From contig KB906725.1 of assembly GCA_000381565.1 (NCBI GenBank), positions 563,785-627,784 on the forward strand: a DNA stretch of 64,000 nt, in the 5' to 3' direction. Under the pieces are notes generated by a model. It made no database searches. It had not been told where the DNA came from and was given only the letters and a program-made list of their open reading frames with translations. Shown piece by piece: positions 15,830 through 24,424 of this stretch (position 1 is its first letter; every line of letters begins with the position of its first letter). Source of the stretch: Oxalobacteraceae bacterium AB_14 (GTDB taxonomy: Bacteria > Pseudomonadota > Gammaproteobacteria > Burkholderiales > Burkholderiaceae_D). The position numbers and the translations under genes were made by a program.

Positions 15830-17242
15830 TCAGTGCGCGTGGAACACTACGCGGTCCGGGACCTTCTTGAACGTGCCCATGGCGCTCCACCATGGCATGA
15901 ACAGGAAGAAGCTAAAGTAAAGCAGGGTGCATACTTGCGAGAACAGCGTGCGGCCTTCGGTCGGCGGCAGGGTACCCAGGTAGCCCAGCGCCAGGAAGCA
16001 GAAGAAGAACACGCCGTACACATACTTGTGCCAGCTCGGACGGTAGCGGATCGACTTGACCGGCGACTTGTCCAGCCAAGGCAGGAAGGCCAGGATCACC
16101 ACCGAACCACCGAAGAACACCACGCCCCAGAACTTGGCGTCGAGCACCTGCGGCAGCATGCCGATGATGGCCACCAGCGCGATCACGGCGATGGCGGTCT
16201 TGACCATGCTCGACAGGCGCGATTTCAGCCAGATGAACAGCACGTAGGCGGCCACGAAGAACATCAGCACCCACATGAAGTCGGCGGTGGTGGCGCGCAG
16301 CACCGAGTAGAACGCGGTGAAGTACCAGGTCGGCGCGATGTGCAGCGGGGTCTTGAGCGAATCGCCCGGCAGGAAGTTGTTATATTCCAGGAAGTAGCCG
16401 CCCATTTCCGGGGCGAAGAACACCACGGTGCTGAAGATCAGCAGGAAGATCGACACGCCGAACAGGTCGTGCACGGTGTAGTAAGGGTGCGAAGGAATCG
16501 AATCGACCGGGTGGCCGTCGGCGCCCAGGTTTTCTTTCACTTCGATGCCGTCCGGGTTGCTCGAACCGACTTCGTGCAGCGCGATCAGGTGGGCGGCCAC
16601 CAGACCCAGCAGAACCAGCGGGATCGCGATCACGTGGAAGGCGAAGAAGCGGTTCAGGGTGGCGTCGGAGACCACGTAGTCGCCGCGGATCCACAGCGAC
16701 AGGTCGGGGCCGATCAGCGGAATCGCGCCGAACAGGTTGACGATCACCTGGGCGCCCCAGTACGACATCTGGCCCCATGGCAGCAGGTAGCCGAAGAACG
16801 CTTCGGCCATCAGGCACAGGAAGATGGCGAAGCCGAACAGCCAGATCAGCTCGCGTGGCTTGCGGTACGAGCCGTACAGCAGGCCGCGCGTCATGTGCAG
16901 GTAGACGATGATGAAGAAGGCCGAGGCGCCGGTCGAGTGCATATAGCGCACCAGCCAGCCCCACGGTACTTCGCGCATGATGTATTCGACCGAACCGAAG
17001 GCCAGGTTGGCGTCCGGCTTGTAGTGCATGGTCAGGAAGATGCCGGTGACGATCTGCAGCACCAGCACCAGCATGGCCAGCGAGCCGAAGATGTACCAGA
17101 AGTTGAAGTTTTTCGGAGCGTAGTATTTGCCCCATTGATCATTCCACAGCTTGGTGAGCGGGAAGCGGTCGTCGACCCAGCCCAGCGCCTTTTGTGCGGC
17201 CGGAGCATCGGCCGGGAATTTTGTCTCTTTGAAAGCCGCCAT
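15830..17242 (-). CDS. petB: Cytochrome b of the bc1 complex
   Basis: The 470-aa multi-span membrane protein binds two b hemes and the quinol/quinone sites. Conserved stretches include GWLVRYMHSTGASAFFI, the Qo-site glutamate motif PVDSIPSHPYY region, and HIAPTWYF. It is a fused full-length cytochrome b. It starts 3 nt after the Rieske stop, indicating tight co-translation. Confidence 0.96.
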   Translation of the reverse strand: MAAFKETKFPADAPAAQKALGWVDDRFPLTKLWNDQWGKYYAPKNFNFWYIFGSLAMLVLVLQIVTGIFLTMHYKPDANLAFGSVEYIMREVPWGWLVRYMHSTGASAFFIIVYLHMTRGLLYGSYRKPRELIWLFGFAIFLCLMAEAFFGYLLPWGQMSYWGAQVIVNLFGAIPLIGPDLSLWIRGDYVVSDATLNRFFAFHVIAIPLVLLGLVAAHLIALHEVGSSNPDGIEVKENLGADGHPVDSIPSHPYYTVHDLFGVSIFLLIFSTVVFFAPEMGGYFLEYNNFLPGDSLKTPLHIAPTWYFTAFYSVLRATTADFMWVLMFFVAAYVLFIWLKSRLSSMVKTAIAVIALVAIIGMLPQVLDAKFWGVVFFGGSVVILAFLPWLDKSPVKSIRYRPSWHKYVYGVFFFCFLALGYLGTLPPTEGRTLFSQVCTLLYFSFFLFMPWWSAMGTFKKVPDRVVFHAH

Positions 17243-17245
17243 GAT

Positions 17246-17854
17246 TTACGCCTCGCCTTTCTCGTCTTTACCAATGATCAGCTTGGTGTCGCTCAGGAAC
17301 ATATGACGCGGCACTTGCAGATTGTCCGGCGCCGGCTTGTTCTTGAACACGCGGCCGGCCATGTCGAAGGTCGAGCCGTGGCATGGGCACAGGAAGCCGC
17401 CCTCCCAGTCGTCCGGCAGCGATGGCTGCGGGCCCGGGGTGAACTTGGACGAGGGCGAGCAGCCCAGGTGGGTACAGATGCCGACCGCGACCAGCAGCTC
17501 GGGTTTGCGCGAGCGCCATTCGTTGCGGGCGTATTCCGGGGTGAACTCGTCCGGGTTGCGCTTGGAGTCGGCGTCGGCCACCTTGCCGTCGGTCTTTTTC
17601 AGCGAGGCCACCATTTCAGGGGTACGCTTGATGATCCAGACCGGTTTGCCGCGCCATTCGACGGTTTTCATTTCGCCTGGATTGAGGCTGGAAATATCCA
17701 CTTCCACCGGTGCGCCGGCCGCTTTGGCGCGCTCGGACGGTTGGAACGTGCTAACCAGTGCCCCGGCGGTTGCCAGACCCACTACACCACCCGCCGCGCC
17801 TGTTGCGACGAGCAATCCGCGTCGGCCGGAATCGACCTGCTTTTCGATACTCAT
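17246..17854 (-). CDS. petA: Rieske iron-sulfur subunit of the bc1 complex
   Basis: The 202-aa protein has a twin-arginine-type N-terminus (SGRRGLLVATGA) that doubles as the anchor. The 2Fe-2S ligands are C127-H129 in CTHLGC and C156-H159 in CPCHGS; C132 and C158 form the stabilising disulfide. It takes electrons from quinol. It is the first gene of petABC, with a -10-like TATAAT about 100 nt upstream. Confidence 0.96.
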   Translation of the reverse strand: MSIEKQVDSGRRGLLVATGAAGGVVGLATAGALVSTFQPSERAKAAGAPVEVDISSLNPGEMKTVEWRGKPVWIIKRTPEMVASLKKTDGKVADADSKRNPDEFTPEYARNEWRSRKPELLVAVGICTHLGCSPSSKFTPGPQPSLPDDWEGGFLCPCHGSTFDMAGRVFKNKPAPDNLQVPRHMFLSDTKLIIGKDEKGEA

Positions 17855-18214
17855 ACAAACCCCAATCAGTCAAAGTGCGAACAAAATCCGAGAACCGAGA
17901 ACAAAACCTGAAACTTGATGAAGCACGAATATAGCTTCTAGCAACCTTAAATTATAAGGTAAGCGTGATACGAATTAAAGCAAAAACGTTGCCGTAACCC
18001 CAATTGGCGCGATTTGCGCACCGTTTTGGACTTGAATTCCGCCGCGCCATCCCCTACTGGCGGGGCGTAAGCCATAGATATTGATACAAGACAAATTTAT
18101 AGCGTAATTCGGTACATCAATGCGCACAGGGCGCGCGTGTTTGGAATCTAATTGAAAAAATAGTATGATCCAAGCGCAGTTTTGTTCACAAATGACCACA
18201 GCGGGGATGGAAAA
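17855..18214. other. Divergent intergenic region petA / mscL
   Basis: No gene was found in these 360 bases. The left part is AT-rich and carries a minus-strand TATAAT (17951-17956) suited to petABC. The right part has the mscL promoter. The middle (about 18000-18120) holds nothing I recognise. Confidence 0.6.
18141..18169 (+). promoter_or_regulatory. Sigma-70 promoter of mscL
   Basis: TTGGAA (18141-18146) and TATGAT (18164-18169) are separated by 17 bases, and transcription would begin about 40 nt before the mscL start. Confidence 0.65.
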
Positions 18215-18649
18215 ATGGCAATGATGCAGGAATTTAAAGAATTTGCGATGAAGGGCAATGTGGTCGACCTGGCTGTGGGTGTGATCATCGGTGGCGCTTT
18301 CGGCAAGATCGTCGACTCGCTGGTGGCCGACATCATCATGCCGCCGATCGGCAAACTGTTCGGCGGCCTGGATTTCGCCAATTACTACATCGGCCTCAAC
18401 GGCCAGGACGCGCACCTGAGCCTGGTCGAGGCGAAAAAGCTGGGCGCGGTGTGGGCCTACGGCAATTTCGCCACCATCCTGCTGAACTTCATCATCCTGG
18501 CGTTCGTGATCTTCCAGATGGTGCGCCTGATGAACAAGGCGCGTACCCTGAACACCAGGGAAGCGGCGGCGGAAGCGGCCGCGGCGCCGGCGCCGGTGCC
18601 GGAAGATATCGCGCTGCTGCGCGAGATCCGCGACTCACTCAAGAAATGA
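18215..18649 (+). CDS. mscL: MscL, large-conductance mechanosensitive channel
   Basis: The 144-aa protein has the MscL N-terminal helix (MMQEFKEFAMKGNVVDLAVG), the pore-lining first span (VIIGGAFGKIVDSLVADIIMP), a second span (ATILLNFIILAFVIFQMV) and a cytoplasmic helical bundle. It releases solutes on hypo-osmotic shock. ATG 18215 follows GGGGA at 7-nt spacing. The Ala-rich linker (EAAAEAAAAPAP) before the last helix is a lineage feature. Confidence 0.96.
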   Translation: MAMMQEFKEFAMKGNVVDLAVGVIIGGAFGKIVDSLVADIIMPPIGKLFGGLDFANYYIGLNGQDAHLSLVEAKKLGAVWAYGNFATILLNFIILAFVIFQMVRLMNKARTLNTREAAAEAAAAPAPVPEDIALLREIRDSLKK

Positions 18650-18686
18650 CAAGGACGCCGTCTTCCGGGACGGCAGGCTGACAGCT

Positions 18687-19850
18687 ATGCGACGACTCTG
18701 GTTATTGTTTGCGCAAACGGTGACCGTCGTACTGGCACTGTATTTTGTCTACACGGCCGTGGGGCCGGAGCGGCGCGCGCCGGTGCGCTCCCAGCAGATG
18801 GGCAGCGCCGACCATCCGGCCCTGATGCTGGAGGCGGGGCCGGGCAAGGCGCCCGGCGTGGCGGTCGGTTCCTACCGCGCGGCGGCCGGGCGGGCGATGC
18901 CGGCCGTGGTCAACATCATCACCAGCAAGAAACCCAGGCGCGGCAAGCATCCGCTGCTGCGCGATCCCTTCTTTAAAAAATTCTTCGGCGAGCGCGACGG
19001 CGAGAGCGACGACGAGGAGTCCAGCCTGGGCTCGGGCGTCATCGTCTCCGGCGAAGGCTATATCCTGACCAACAACCACGTGGTGGAGGCGGCCGACGAA
19101 ATCGATGTCATGCTGGCCGACGGCCGCAAGGCCGGCGCCAAGGTGGTCGGCACCGATCCCGAGACCGACCTGGCCGTCATCAAGATCGAGCTCGACAAGC
19201 TGCCGGTGATCGTGCTGGGCCAGGCCGAGCAGGCGCAGGTGGGCGACGTGGTGCTGGCCATCGGCAATCCCTTCGGCGTCGGCCAGACGGTGACGATGGG
19301 CATCATCTCCGCGCTGGGCCGCAACAACCTGCACATCAACCATTTCGAGAACTTCATCCAGACCGACGCCGCGATCAACTTCGGCAATTCCGGCGGCGCG
19401 CTGGTGGACGCCAACGGCAACCTGCTGGGCATCAATTCGGCGATTTATTCGCAGTCGGGCGGCTCGGTCGGCATCGGCTTCGCGATACCGGTGTCGACCG
19501 CCAAGTCGGTGATGGAGGCCATCATCAAGTCCGGCCACGTGGTGCGCGGCTGGATCGGCGTGGAAACCCAGGAGATCACGCCGGAGCTGGCGTCGAGCTT
19601 CGGCCTGAAGCGCCAGAGCGGCGCCATCATCGCCGGCGTGGTGCGCAACGGACCGGCCGACAAGGGCGGCATGAAGCCGGGCGACATCCTGCTGTCGGTG
19701 GACGGCAAGCCGGTGGCCGACACCAACGAGATGCTGAATCTGATCGCCCAGCTCGTTCCTGGCGGAAAAGCTAAAATGACGGTCTTGCGCAAGAGCCGCG
19801 AGACCACGCTGGACATCACGGTCGGCAAGCGACCGGCCGGCGCCAAATAA
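18687..19850 (+). CDS. Membrane-anchored HtrA-type serine protease, DegS-like layout
   Basis: The 387-aa protein has an uncleaved N-terminal anchor (VTVVLALYFVYTAV) and a trypsin-like domain with the catalytic triad H131 (TNNHVVEA), D161 (ETDLAVIK) and S235 (FGNSGGAL). One C-terminal PDZ domain (GAIIAGVVRNGPADKGGMKPGD) follows. A single PDZ plus anchor is the DegS layout, used in envelope-stress sensing, though such proteins can also act in quality control. It lies 37 nt downstream of mscL on the same strand. Confidence 0.9.
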   Translation: MRRLWLLFAQTVTVVLALYFVYTAVGPERRAPVRSQQMGSADHPALMLEAGPGKAPGVAVGSYRAAAGRAMPAVVNIITSKKPRRGKHPLLRDPFFKKFFGERDGESDDEESSLGSGVIVSGEGYILTNNHVVEAADEIDVMLADGRKAGAKVVGTDPETDLAVIKIELDKLPVIVLGQAEQAQVGDVVLAIGNPFGVGQTVTMGIISALGRNNLHINHFENFIQTDAAINFGNSGGALVDANGNLLGINSAIYSQSGGSVGIGFAIPVSTAKSVMEAIIKSGHVVRGWIGVETQEITPELASSFGLKRQSGAIIAGVVRNGPADKGGMKPGDILLSVDGKPVADTNEMLNLIAQLVPGGKAKMTVLRKSRETTLDITVGKRPAGAK

Positions 19851-19859
19851 GGAACTTTA

Positions 19860-20546
19860 ATGCATCTGCGCGACCTGACTCAATTCCTCAAAGAACTGGC
19901 GGACAACAACAACCGTCCCTGGTTCATCATGAACAAACCGCGCTACGACATCCTGCGCGAAGAATTCCTGCAAGTGGTGACGGACATGATTATCGAGCTG
20001 GGCAAGTTCGACGCGGCCGTCAAGTTCTGCAACCCGAAGAAGGCGATGTTCCGCATCAACCGCGACGTGCGTTTCGCGCACGACAAGAGCCCGTACAAGA
20101 CGCGCTTCTCGGCGGCCGTGGCGCCGAACGATTTGCGCCGTCCGAGCAAGGCCGGTGGGCCGACCTACTACATGCAGATCGACGGCTCTGGCCGCTTGCT
20201 GTTCGGCGCCGGCGAATACATGCCGCCGCCGTCGCGCCTGAAGGCGCTGCGCCAGCACATGGTCGACGACGCGGCCGGCTTCAGCAAGGTATTGAAGAAC
20301 AAGAAGCTGAAGGCGACCTTCGGCGACATCCAGAACGAAGGCAAGCTGATGCGCCCACCCAAGGGTTTCGACCCCGAGCACGAGCACATCGAATATATCA
20401 AGCTGAAGAGTTTTTTCGTCTGGACCGAGCTCGACCTGCCGATGAACCAGCCGGAAAAGCTGGTGCCGCTGATCGCCAGCGGGCTCAAGGATGCGTTCCC
20501 GCTGGTCGAATGGATGCGCGCAGCGAAGGAAGAAGAAACCGAATAA
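19860..20546 (+). CDS. DUF2461 family protein
   Basis: The 228-aa soluble protein matches the DUF2461/TIGR02453 family: DLTQFLKELADNNNRPWF at the start, MFRINRDVRFAHDKSPYKTRF in the middle, and YMQIDGSGRLLFGAGEYMPP. The function is unknown. It starts 10 nt after the protease gene, with GGAA upstream, so they are probably cotranscribed. Confidence 0.88.
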   Translation: MHLRDLTQFLKELADNNNRPWFIMNKPRYDILREEFLQVVTDMIIELGKFDAAVKFCNPKKAMFRINRDVRFAHDKSPYKTRFSAAVAPNDLRRPSKAGGPTYYMQIDGSGRLLFGAGEYMPPPSRLKALRQHMVDDAAGFSKVLKNKKLKATFGDIQNEGKLMRPPKGFDPEHEHIEYIKLKSFFVWTELDLPMNQPEKLVPLIASGLKDAFPLVEWMRAAKEEETE

Positions 20547-20554
20547 GCGCCGCT

Positions 20555-20632
20555 GTCATTCCCGCGCAGGCGGGAATCTATAGAACGCCAGCCGGCAGGC
20601 GGTGCATGGATCCCCGCCTGCGCGGGAATGAC
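20555..20632. repeat. Intergenic palindromic repeat, copy 1
   Basis: A 78-bp element whose ends GTCATTCCCGCGCAGGCGGG and its inverted complement enclose a short spacer with ATAGAACGCC. It lies between the convergent DUF2461 and gpsA genes and could act as a bidirectional terminator. Three related copies occur at 30496, 61117 and 62399. Confidence 0.85.
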
Positions 20633-20637
20633 GTTGC

Positions 20638-21678
20638 TTAGCGCTTCGCCTTTTCATCGCGCGGGTCGCGCGCCAGCAGGCGCGAGACCATCGCCTGCGG
20701 CTGGTCGCCGTCGAACAGCACGCCGGCCACCGCGTTGGTGATCGGCATGTCGACGCCCAGCCTGGCCGCCAGTTCGCGCACGGCTTTCGAACACGGCACG
20801 CCCTCGGCCACATGGCCCAGCTCTTGCACGATGACGTCCAGCGGCTTGCCCTGCGCCAGCCCCAGGCCGACGCGGCGGTTGCGCGACAGGTCGCCGGTGC
20901 AGGTCAAAATCAGGTCGCCCATGCCGGTCAGTCCCATGAAGGTCTCGGTATGCCCGCCCAGCGCGGTGCCGAGCCGGGTGATTTCCGCCAGGCCGCGCGT
21001 GATCAGCGCGGCGCGCGCGTTCAAGCCCAGGCCCAGGCCGTCGGCCACGCCGGTGGCGATGGCCAGCACGTTTTTCACCGCGCCGCCCACTTCCACCCCC
21101 ACCAGGTCTTCGCTCGAATACACGCGGATATTGCCGCCGTGGACGGTCGCCACCACGCAGTCGCGCAAGGCCGCCGAGTCGGAGGCGATGGTCAGCGCGC
21201 ACGGCAGGCCCTTGGCCACCTCCTGCGCAAACGACGGTCCCGACAAGGCGCCGCCGGCCACGCCGGCGCCCAGCACCTCGCGCACGATCTGGTGCGGCAA
21301 CAAGCCGGTGCCGTATTCGAAACCCTTGCACAGCCACACCACGTTCGGGATCGCCCGCGATTTGAGCTGCTCCAGCAGCGGCCGCAAGCCCGCCACCGGG
21401 CAGGCGGCGATCAGCAGGCTGTCCGGGGCGGCCACATGGGCCAGCGCGGCGTCGAAATCGGCGGCGACCCGCAGGCCGTCGGGGAAGGGATAACCGGGCA
21501 GGTAGCCGGTGTTTTCGCGCGTGCGCGCCATGTCTTGCAGGGCGTCGCCGTTGCGGCCCCACAGCAGCACGTCGTGACGCTGGGCCAGCGCCATGGCGAC
21601 GGCGGTGCCCCAGGCGCCTGCGCCGAGCACAGCCACCTTGCGGACGGTAGCCGCCGGTTTGTTTGGATTATCTTGCAT
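20638..21678 (-). CDS. gpsA: Glycerol-3-phosphate dehydrogenase [NAD(P)+]
   Basis: The 346-aa enzyme reduces dihydroxyacetone phosphate to sn-glycerol-3-phosphate for phospholipid synthesis. The nucleotide-binding GAGAWGTAVA follows a short N-terminal extension, and the catalytic-lysine motif GGAVKNVLAIATG is present. The stop is 6 nt from a palindromic repeat. The order secB-(SH3)-gpsA is conserved in Burkholderiales. Confidence 0.95.
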   Translation of the reverse strand: MQDNPNKPAATVRKVAVLGAGAWGTAVAMALAQRHDVLLWGRNGDALQDMARTRENTGYLPGYPFPDGLRVAADFDAALAHVAAPDSLLIAACPVAGLRPLLEQLKSRAIPNVVWLCKGFEYGTGLLPHQIVREVLGAGVAGGALSGPSFAQEVAKGLPCALTIASDSAALRDCVVATVHGGNIRVYSSEDLVGVEVGGAVKNVLAIATGVADGLGLGLNARAALITRGLAEITRLGTALGGHTETFMGLTGMGDLILTCTGDLSRNRRVGLGLAQGKPLDVIVQELGHVAEGVPCSKAVRELAARLGVDMPITNAVAGVLFDGDQPQAMVSRLLARDPRDEKAKR

Positions 21679-21717
21679 GGGACCTCATTCGGCGACCGGA
21701 TGTCGCCGCTACGGCAA

Positions 21718-22161
21718 TTATATGCCCCAGACTTCGGAATTCTTGACGTAACCGACCAGGCCGTCGCGATGACGCACCTTGAGCCAGCCGCCGGCGGCCG
21801 CTTCGGTCACTTCCAGCAGCACGCCCTTGTCGGCGGTGAACACCGGCGCGGCGCTGTCGTCCGGCGCGCTGCGGATTTTCAGGTTGGGGGTGCGGATGAT
21901 GACGTTGCGCTTGCCGACCAGGCCCTTGGCCTCGGTCCAGGCCAGGTCGCCGCTGACGTCGCGCACCTTCAGCCATTCGCCATAGGCCAGCACCACTTCC
22001 AGCGGCGCGCCGCGCGGCACGACAAACAGCTTGCCGCCCTTGGTCGATGGCGCGTCGTAGAGGATGACGGGTGCGGCGCCCACCGTTTTGAAGTCGAACG
22101 CGTGACTGGCACTCATGGCCAACAACATGGTCAGACTGGCGATTAAACGGGGAACTGTCAT
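21718..22161 (-). CDS. Periplasmic SH3-domain protein
   Basis: The 147-aa protein has a signal peptide (LIASLTMLLAMSASHA) and two bacterial SH3-like modules. The first contains APSTKGGKLFVVPRGAPLEVV, the second IRSAPDDSAAPVFTADKG with WLKVRHRDG. Such domains bind peptidoglycan or envelope proteins. It lies between secB and gpsA; its exact role is unknown. Confidence 0.85.
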   Translation of the reverse strand: MTVPRLIASLTMLLAMSASHAFDFKTVGAAPVILYDAPSTKGGKLFVVPRGAPLEVVLAYGEWLKVRDVSGDLAWTEAKGLVGKRNVIIRTPNLKIRSAPDDSAAPVFTADKGVLLEVTEAAAGGWLKVRHRDGLVGYVKNSEVWGI

Positions 22162-22258
22162 GGCTTACCTTGCAGATGGACAGCGCGTGAAGGCGCGGCA
22201 TGTCGGGGTGATGCCGCTGCCGGACGTGGCGCCCGGCAGCGAAGTACTTCAGTACGGC

Positions 22259-22744
22259 TTAGTGCGTGGTGGCAGCGCCGTCGGTTGCTGCTGGTGCTGC
22301 GGCGGCCGCGTCGGCGATCGCTTGCATGCGCTGCTGGTAGAACACTTCGAAGTTGATCTCGGCCAGGTGCACTGGCGGGAAGCCGGCACGGGTGATCACG
22401 TCGGCGATGTTGGCGCGCAGGTAAGGATAAACGATGTTCGGGCAACCGATGCCCAGCAGCGGATCGAGCTGCTCTGCTGGAATGTTGCGCGCTTCGAAGA
22501 TACCGGCTTGCTTGCCTTCAACCAGGAAAGCGACCTTGTCTTTGACTTTGGCGGTCACGGTGATGGTGACGGTCGATTCGAACACGCCATCGGCCAGTGG
22601 CTCGGCGCCAACGTCCAGGGCGACTTCGATGGTCGGTGCTTCCTGTTCCAGGAAGATAGCCGGGGAGTTCGGTTGTTCCAGCGACATGTCTTTCAGGTAG
22701 ACGCGTTGGATTTGGAATACTGGTTGCAGGTTTTCGTCAGACAT
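22259..22744 (-). CDS. secB: SecB protein-export chaperone
   Basis: The 161-aa protein carries SecB signatures: FQIQRVYLKDMSLEQPNSP at the start, NIVYPYLRANIADVITRAGFP in the second half, and PVHLAEINFEVFYQQR near the end. It keeps preproteins unfolded and delivers them to SecA. It lies downstream of grxC with a 152-nt gap that probably holds its own promoter. Confidence 0.96.
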   Translation of the reverse strand: MSDENLQPVFQIQRVYLKDMSLEQPNSPAIFLEQEAPTIEVALDVGAEPLADGVFESTVTITVTAKVKDKVAFLVEGKQAGIFEARNIPAEQLDPLLGIGCPNIVYPYLRANIADVITRAGFPPVHLAEINFEVFYQQRMQAIADAAAAAPAATDGAATTH

Positions 22745-22896
22745 GGAACGCTTTCGTTATAGTGAAAACGAGCGGCACGGGCCGCTCAGAATAAGTTTGC
22801 TTGGTATGGAGCTCAAATCAAACGCGAGGGCAATTGTATCAAAACCATTATGGTTTCAAACTATTTCTGCGGCCCTCACGTTGTATTTGGGGTTGA

Positions 22897-23157
22897 TTAG
22901 CCATTTAACAAGGGGGACAGGCCGCCGGCTTGATCGAGCGCATACAAGTCGTCGAAACCGCCGACATGGGTGTCGCCGATGTAGATCTGCGGCACGCTGC
23001 GGCGGCCGGTCTTTTGCATCATCAGCACGCGCTGTTCCGGGTCGAGGTCGACGCGGATCTTCTCCAGGCCGGTCACGCCCTTGGCTTCCAGCAGGCGCTC
23101 GGCGCGCACGCAGTAGGGGCATACGGCGGTGGTGTACATGATTACACGGGCAGTCAT
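22897..23157 (-). CDS. grxC: Glutaredoxin 3
   Basis: The 86-aa protein has the redox motif C13-P-Y-C16 and the glutathione-site residues RSVPQIYIG and HVGGFDDL. It reduces disulfides using glutathione. ATG 23157 (MTARVIMY) is chosen over the extension to 23208, which would overlap the rhodanese gene. It starts 10 nt after the rhodanese stop. Confidence 0.95.
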   Translation of the reverse strand: MTARVIMYTTAVCPYCVRAERLLEAKGVTGLEKIRVDLDPEQRVLMMQKTGRRSVPQIYIGDTHVGGFDDLYALDQAGGLSPLLNG

Positions 23158-23167
23158 CTCGACCTCC

Positions 23168-23569
23168 TTATTTGGCCAGCGGCAGGCCGGCTTTTTGCCA
23201 TGCGGCAACGCCGCCGTCCAGGTTCACCACGTCGGTAAAGCCGGCTTTGGCCAGTTTGGCGGCCGCCGACGAGGCGCGCGCGCCCGTTTTGCAGACCACG
23301 ATCACGCACTTGGTCTTGAACTTCTCCAGCTCGCCGAGGCGGTTGGACAGTTCGCCCAGCGGAATATTCTTGGCTTCTGGCAAGTGACCAGCAGCAAATT
23401 CCGTTGCGTCGCGGACGTCTACAATGGTGGCTTTGCTGCGGTTGATCAACAGCGTCACCTCTTGCGCGGAGGCGCGTTTGCCGCGCTGCGTCAGTACCGG
23501 CCAGAGCAGGGCGCCGCCCGAAAGAAGCACGATGGCGATGATGAAAATATTGTCAATGAAGAATTTCAC
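23168..23569 (-). CDS. Membrane-anchored rhodanese domain protein
   Basis: The 133-aa protein has an N-terminal span (FFIDNIFIIAIVLLSGGALL) and a single rhodanese domain (DVRDATEFAAGHLP) with active-site Cys93 (VVCKTGARAS). Single-domain rhodaneses handle persulfide sulfur. GTG 23569 is chosen as start because it gives the usual V/MKFFIDN beginning. It heads the rhodanese-grxC-secB cluster. Confidence 0.88.
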   Translation of the reverse strand: MKFFIDNIFIIAIVLLSGGALLWPVLTQRGKRASAQEVTLLINRSKATIVDVRDATEFAAGHLPEAKNIPLGELSNRLGELEKFKTKCVIVVCKTGARASSAAAKLAKAGFTDVVNLDGGVAAWQKAGLPLAK

Positions 23570-23676
23570 AGGGTTCCAATGGTTTAAGTCAATCTGCGCA
23601 TTATAAAATAGAAGCTGCAAGAGTTCTCGCAGTACCGGTTTTCCGTCCCGTTCAATCCTTTTTGAAGATAGTTCAA

Positions 23677-24423
23677 ATGTATAAAATCGTATTCATGCGC
23701 CACGGCGAGTCCACCTGGAACCTCTCGAACCGCTTCACCGGCTGGACCGATGTGGACCTGACCGAGAAGGGCATCGCCGAAGCCAGGGCGGCCGGCAAGG
23801 TACTGAAAGAGTCCGGCTACACCTTCGACCTGGCCTACACCTCGGTGCTCAAGCGCGCGATCCGCACGCTGTGGCTGACCATGGACGAGATGGATATGAT
23901 GTACCTGCCGGTCAAGAACGACTGGCGCCTGAACGAGCGCCACTACGGCGCCCTGCAAGGCCTGGACAAGGGCGAAACCGCCGCCAAGTACGGCGACGAC
24001 CAGGTGCTGGTGTGGCGCCGCAGCTATGACACGCCGCCGCCGCCGCTGGAAGCAGGCGACGACCGCGCCTCCTTCAACGACCCGCGCTACGCCGGCCTGG
24101 ACAAGTCGCAGATCCCGCTCACCGAATGCCTGAAGGACACCGTGGCGCGCGTGATGCCGGTGTGGGACGAGGACATCGCCCCGGCCATCCGCGCCGGCAA
24201 GAAGATCATCATCTCGGCCCACGGCAACAGCCTGCGCGCCCTGATTAAGATGCTCGACGGCATCAGCGACAACGACATCGTCGGCCTCAACATCCCGAAC
24301 GGCCAGCCGCTGGTCTACGAGCTGGACGAGAACCTGAAGCCGATCCGCCACTACTACCTGGGCGACGCCGACGCCATCGCCGCGGCCCAGGCGGCCGTCG
24401 CCAACCAGGGCAAGGCCAAGTAA
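23677..24423 (+). CDS. gpmA: 2,3-bisphosphoglycerate-dependent phosphoglycerate mutase
   Basis: The 248-aa glycolytic enzyme interconverts 3- and 2-phosphoglycerate. The phospho-histidine motif R8-H9-G-E-S opens the protein, with LNERHYGALQGLDKGE and AHGNSLRALIK further on. ATG 23677 gives the standard MYKIVFMRHG start. It heads a gpmA-envC-ctpA-moeB cluster. Confidence 0.96.
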   Translation: MYKIVFMRHGESTWNLSNRFTGWTDVDLTEKGIAEARAAGKVLKESGYTFDLAYTSVLKRAIRTLWLTMDEMDMMYLPVKNDWRLNERHYGALQGLDKGETAAKYGDDQVLVWRRSYDTPPPPLEAGDDRASFNDPRYAGLDKSQIPLTECLKDTVARVMPVWDEDIAPAIRAGKKIIISAHGNSLRALIKMLDGISDNDIVGLNIPNGQPLVYELDENLKPIRHYYLGDADAIAAAQAAVANQGKAK

Positions 24424-24424
24424 T

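Noticed and set aside
14273..17911. A 1212-codon open frame on the + strand opposite petABC and sspA
   Set aside because: It is antisense to four clearly conserved genes, has His/Gln/Arg-biased composition typical of high-GC shadow frames, and shows no domain or ribosome-binding site.
20555..20632. The palindromic repeats as a CRISPR array
   Set aside because: The copies are scattered singly over tens of kilobases with no regular spacers and no cas genes.
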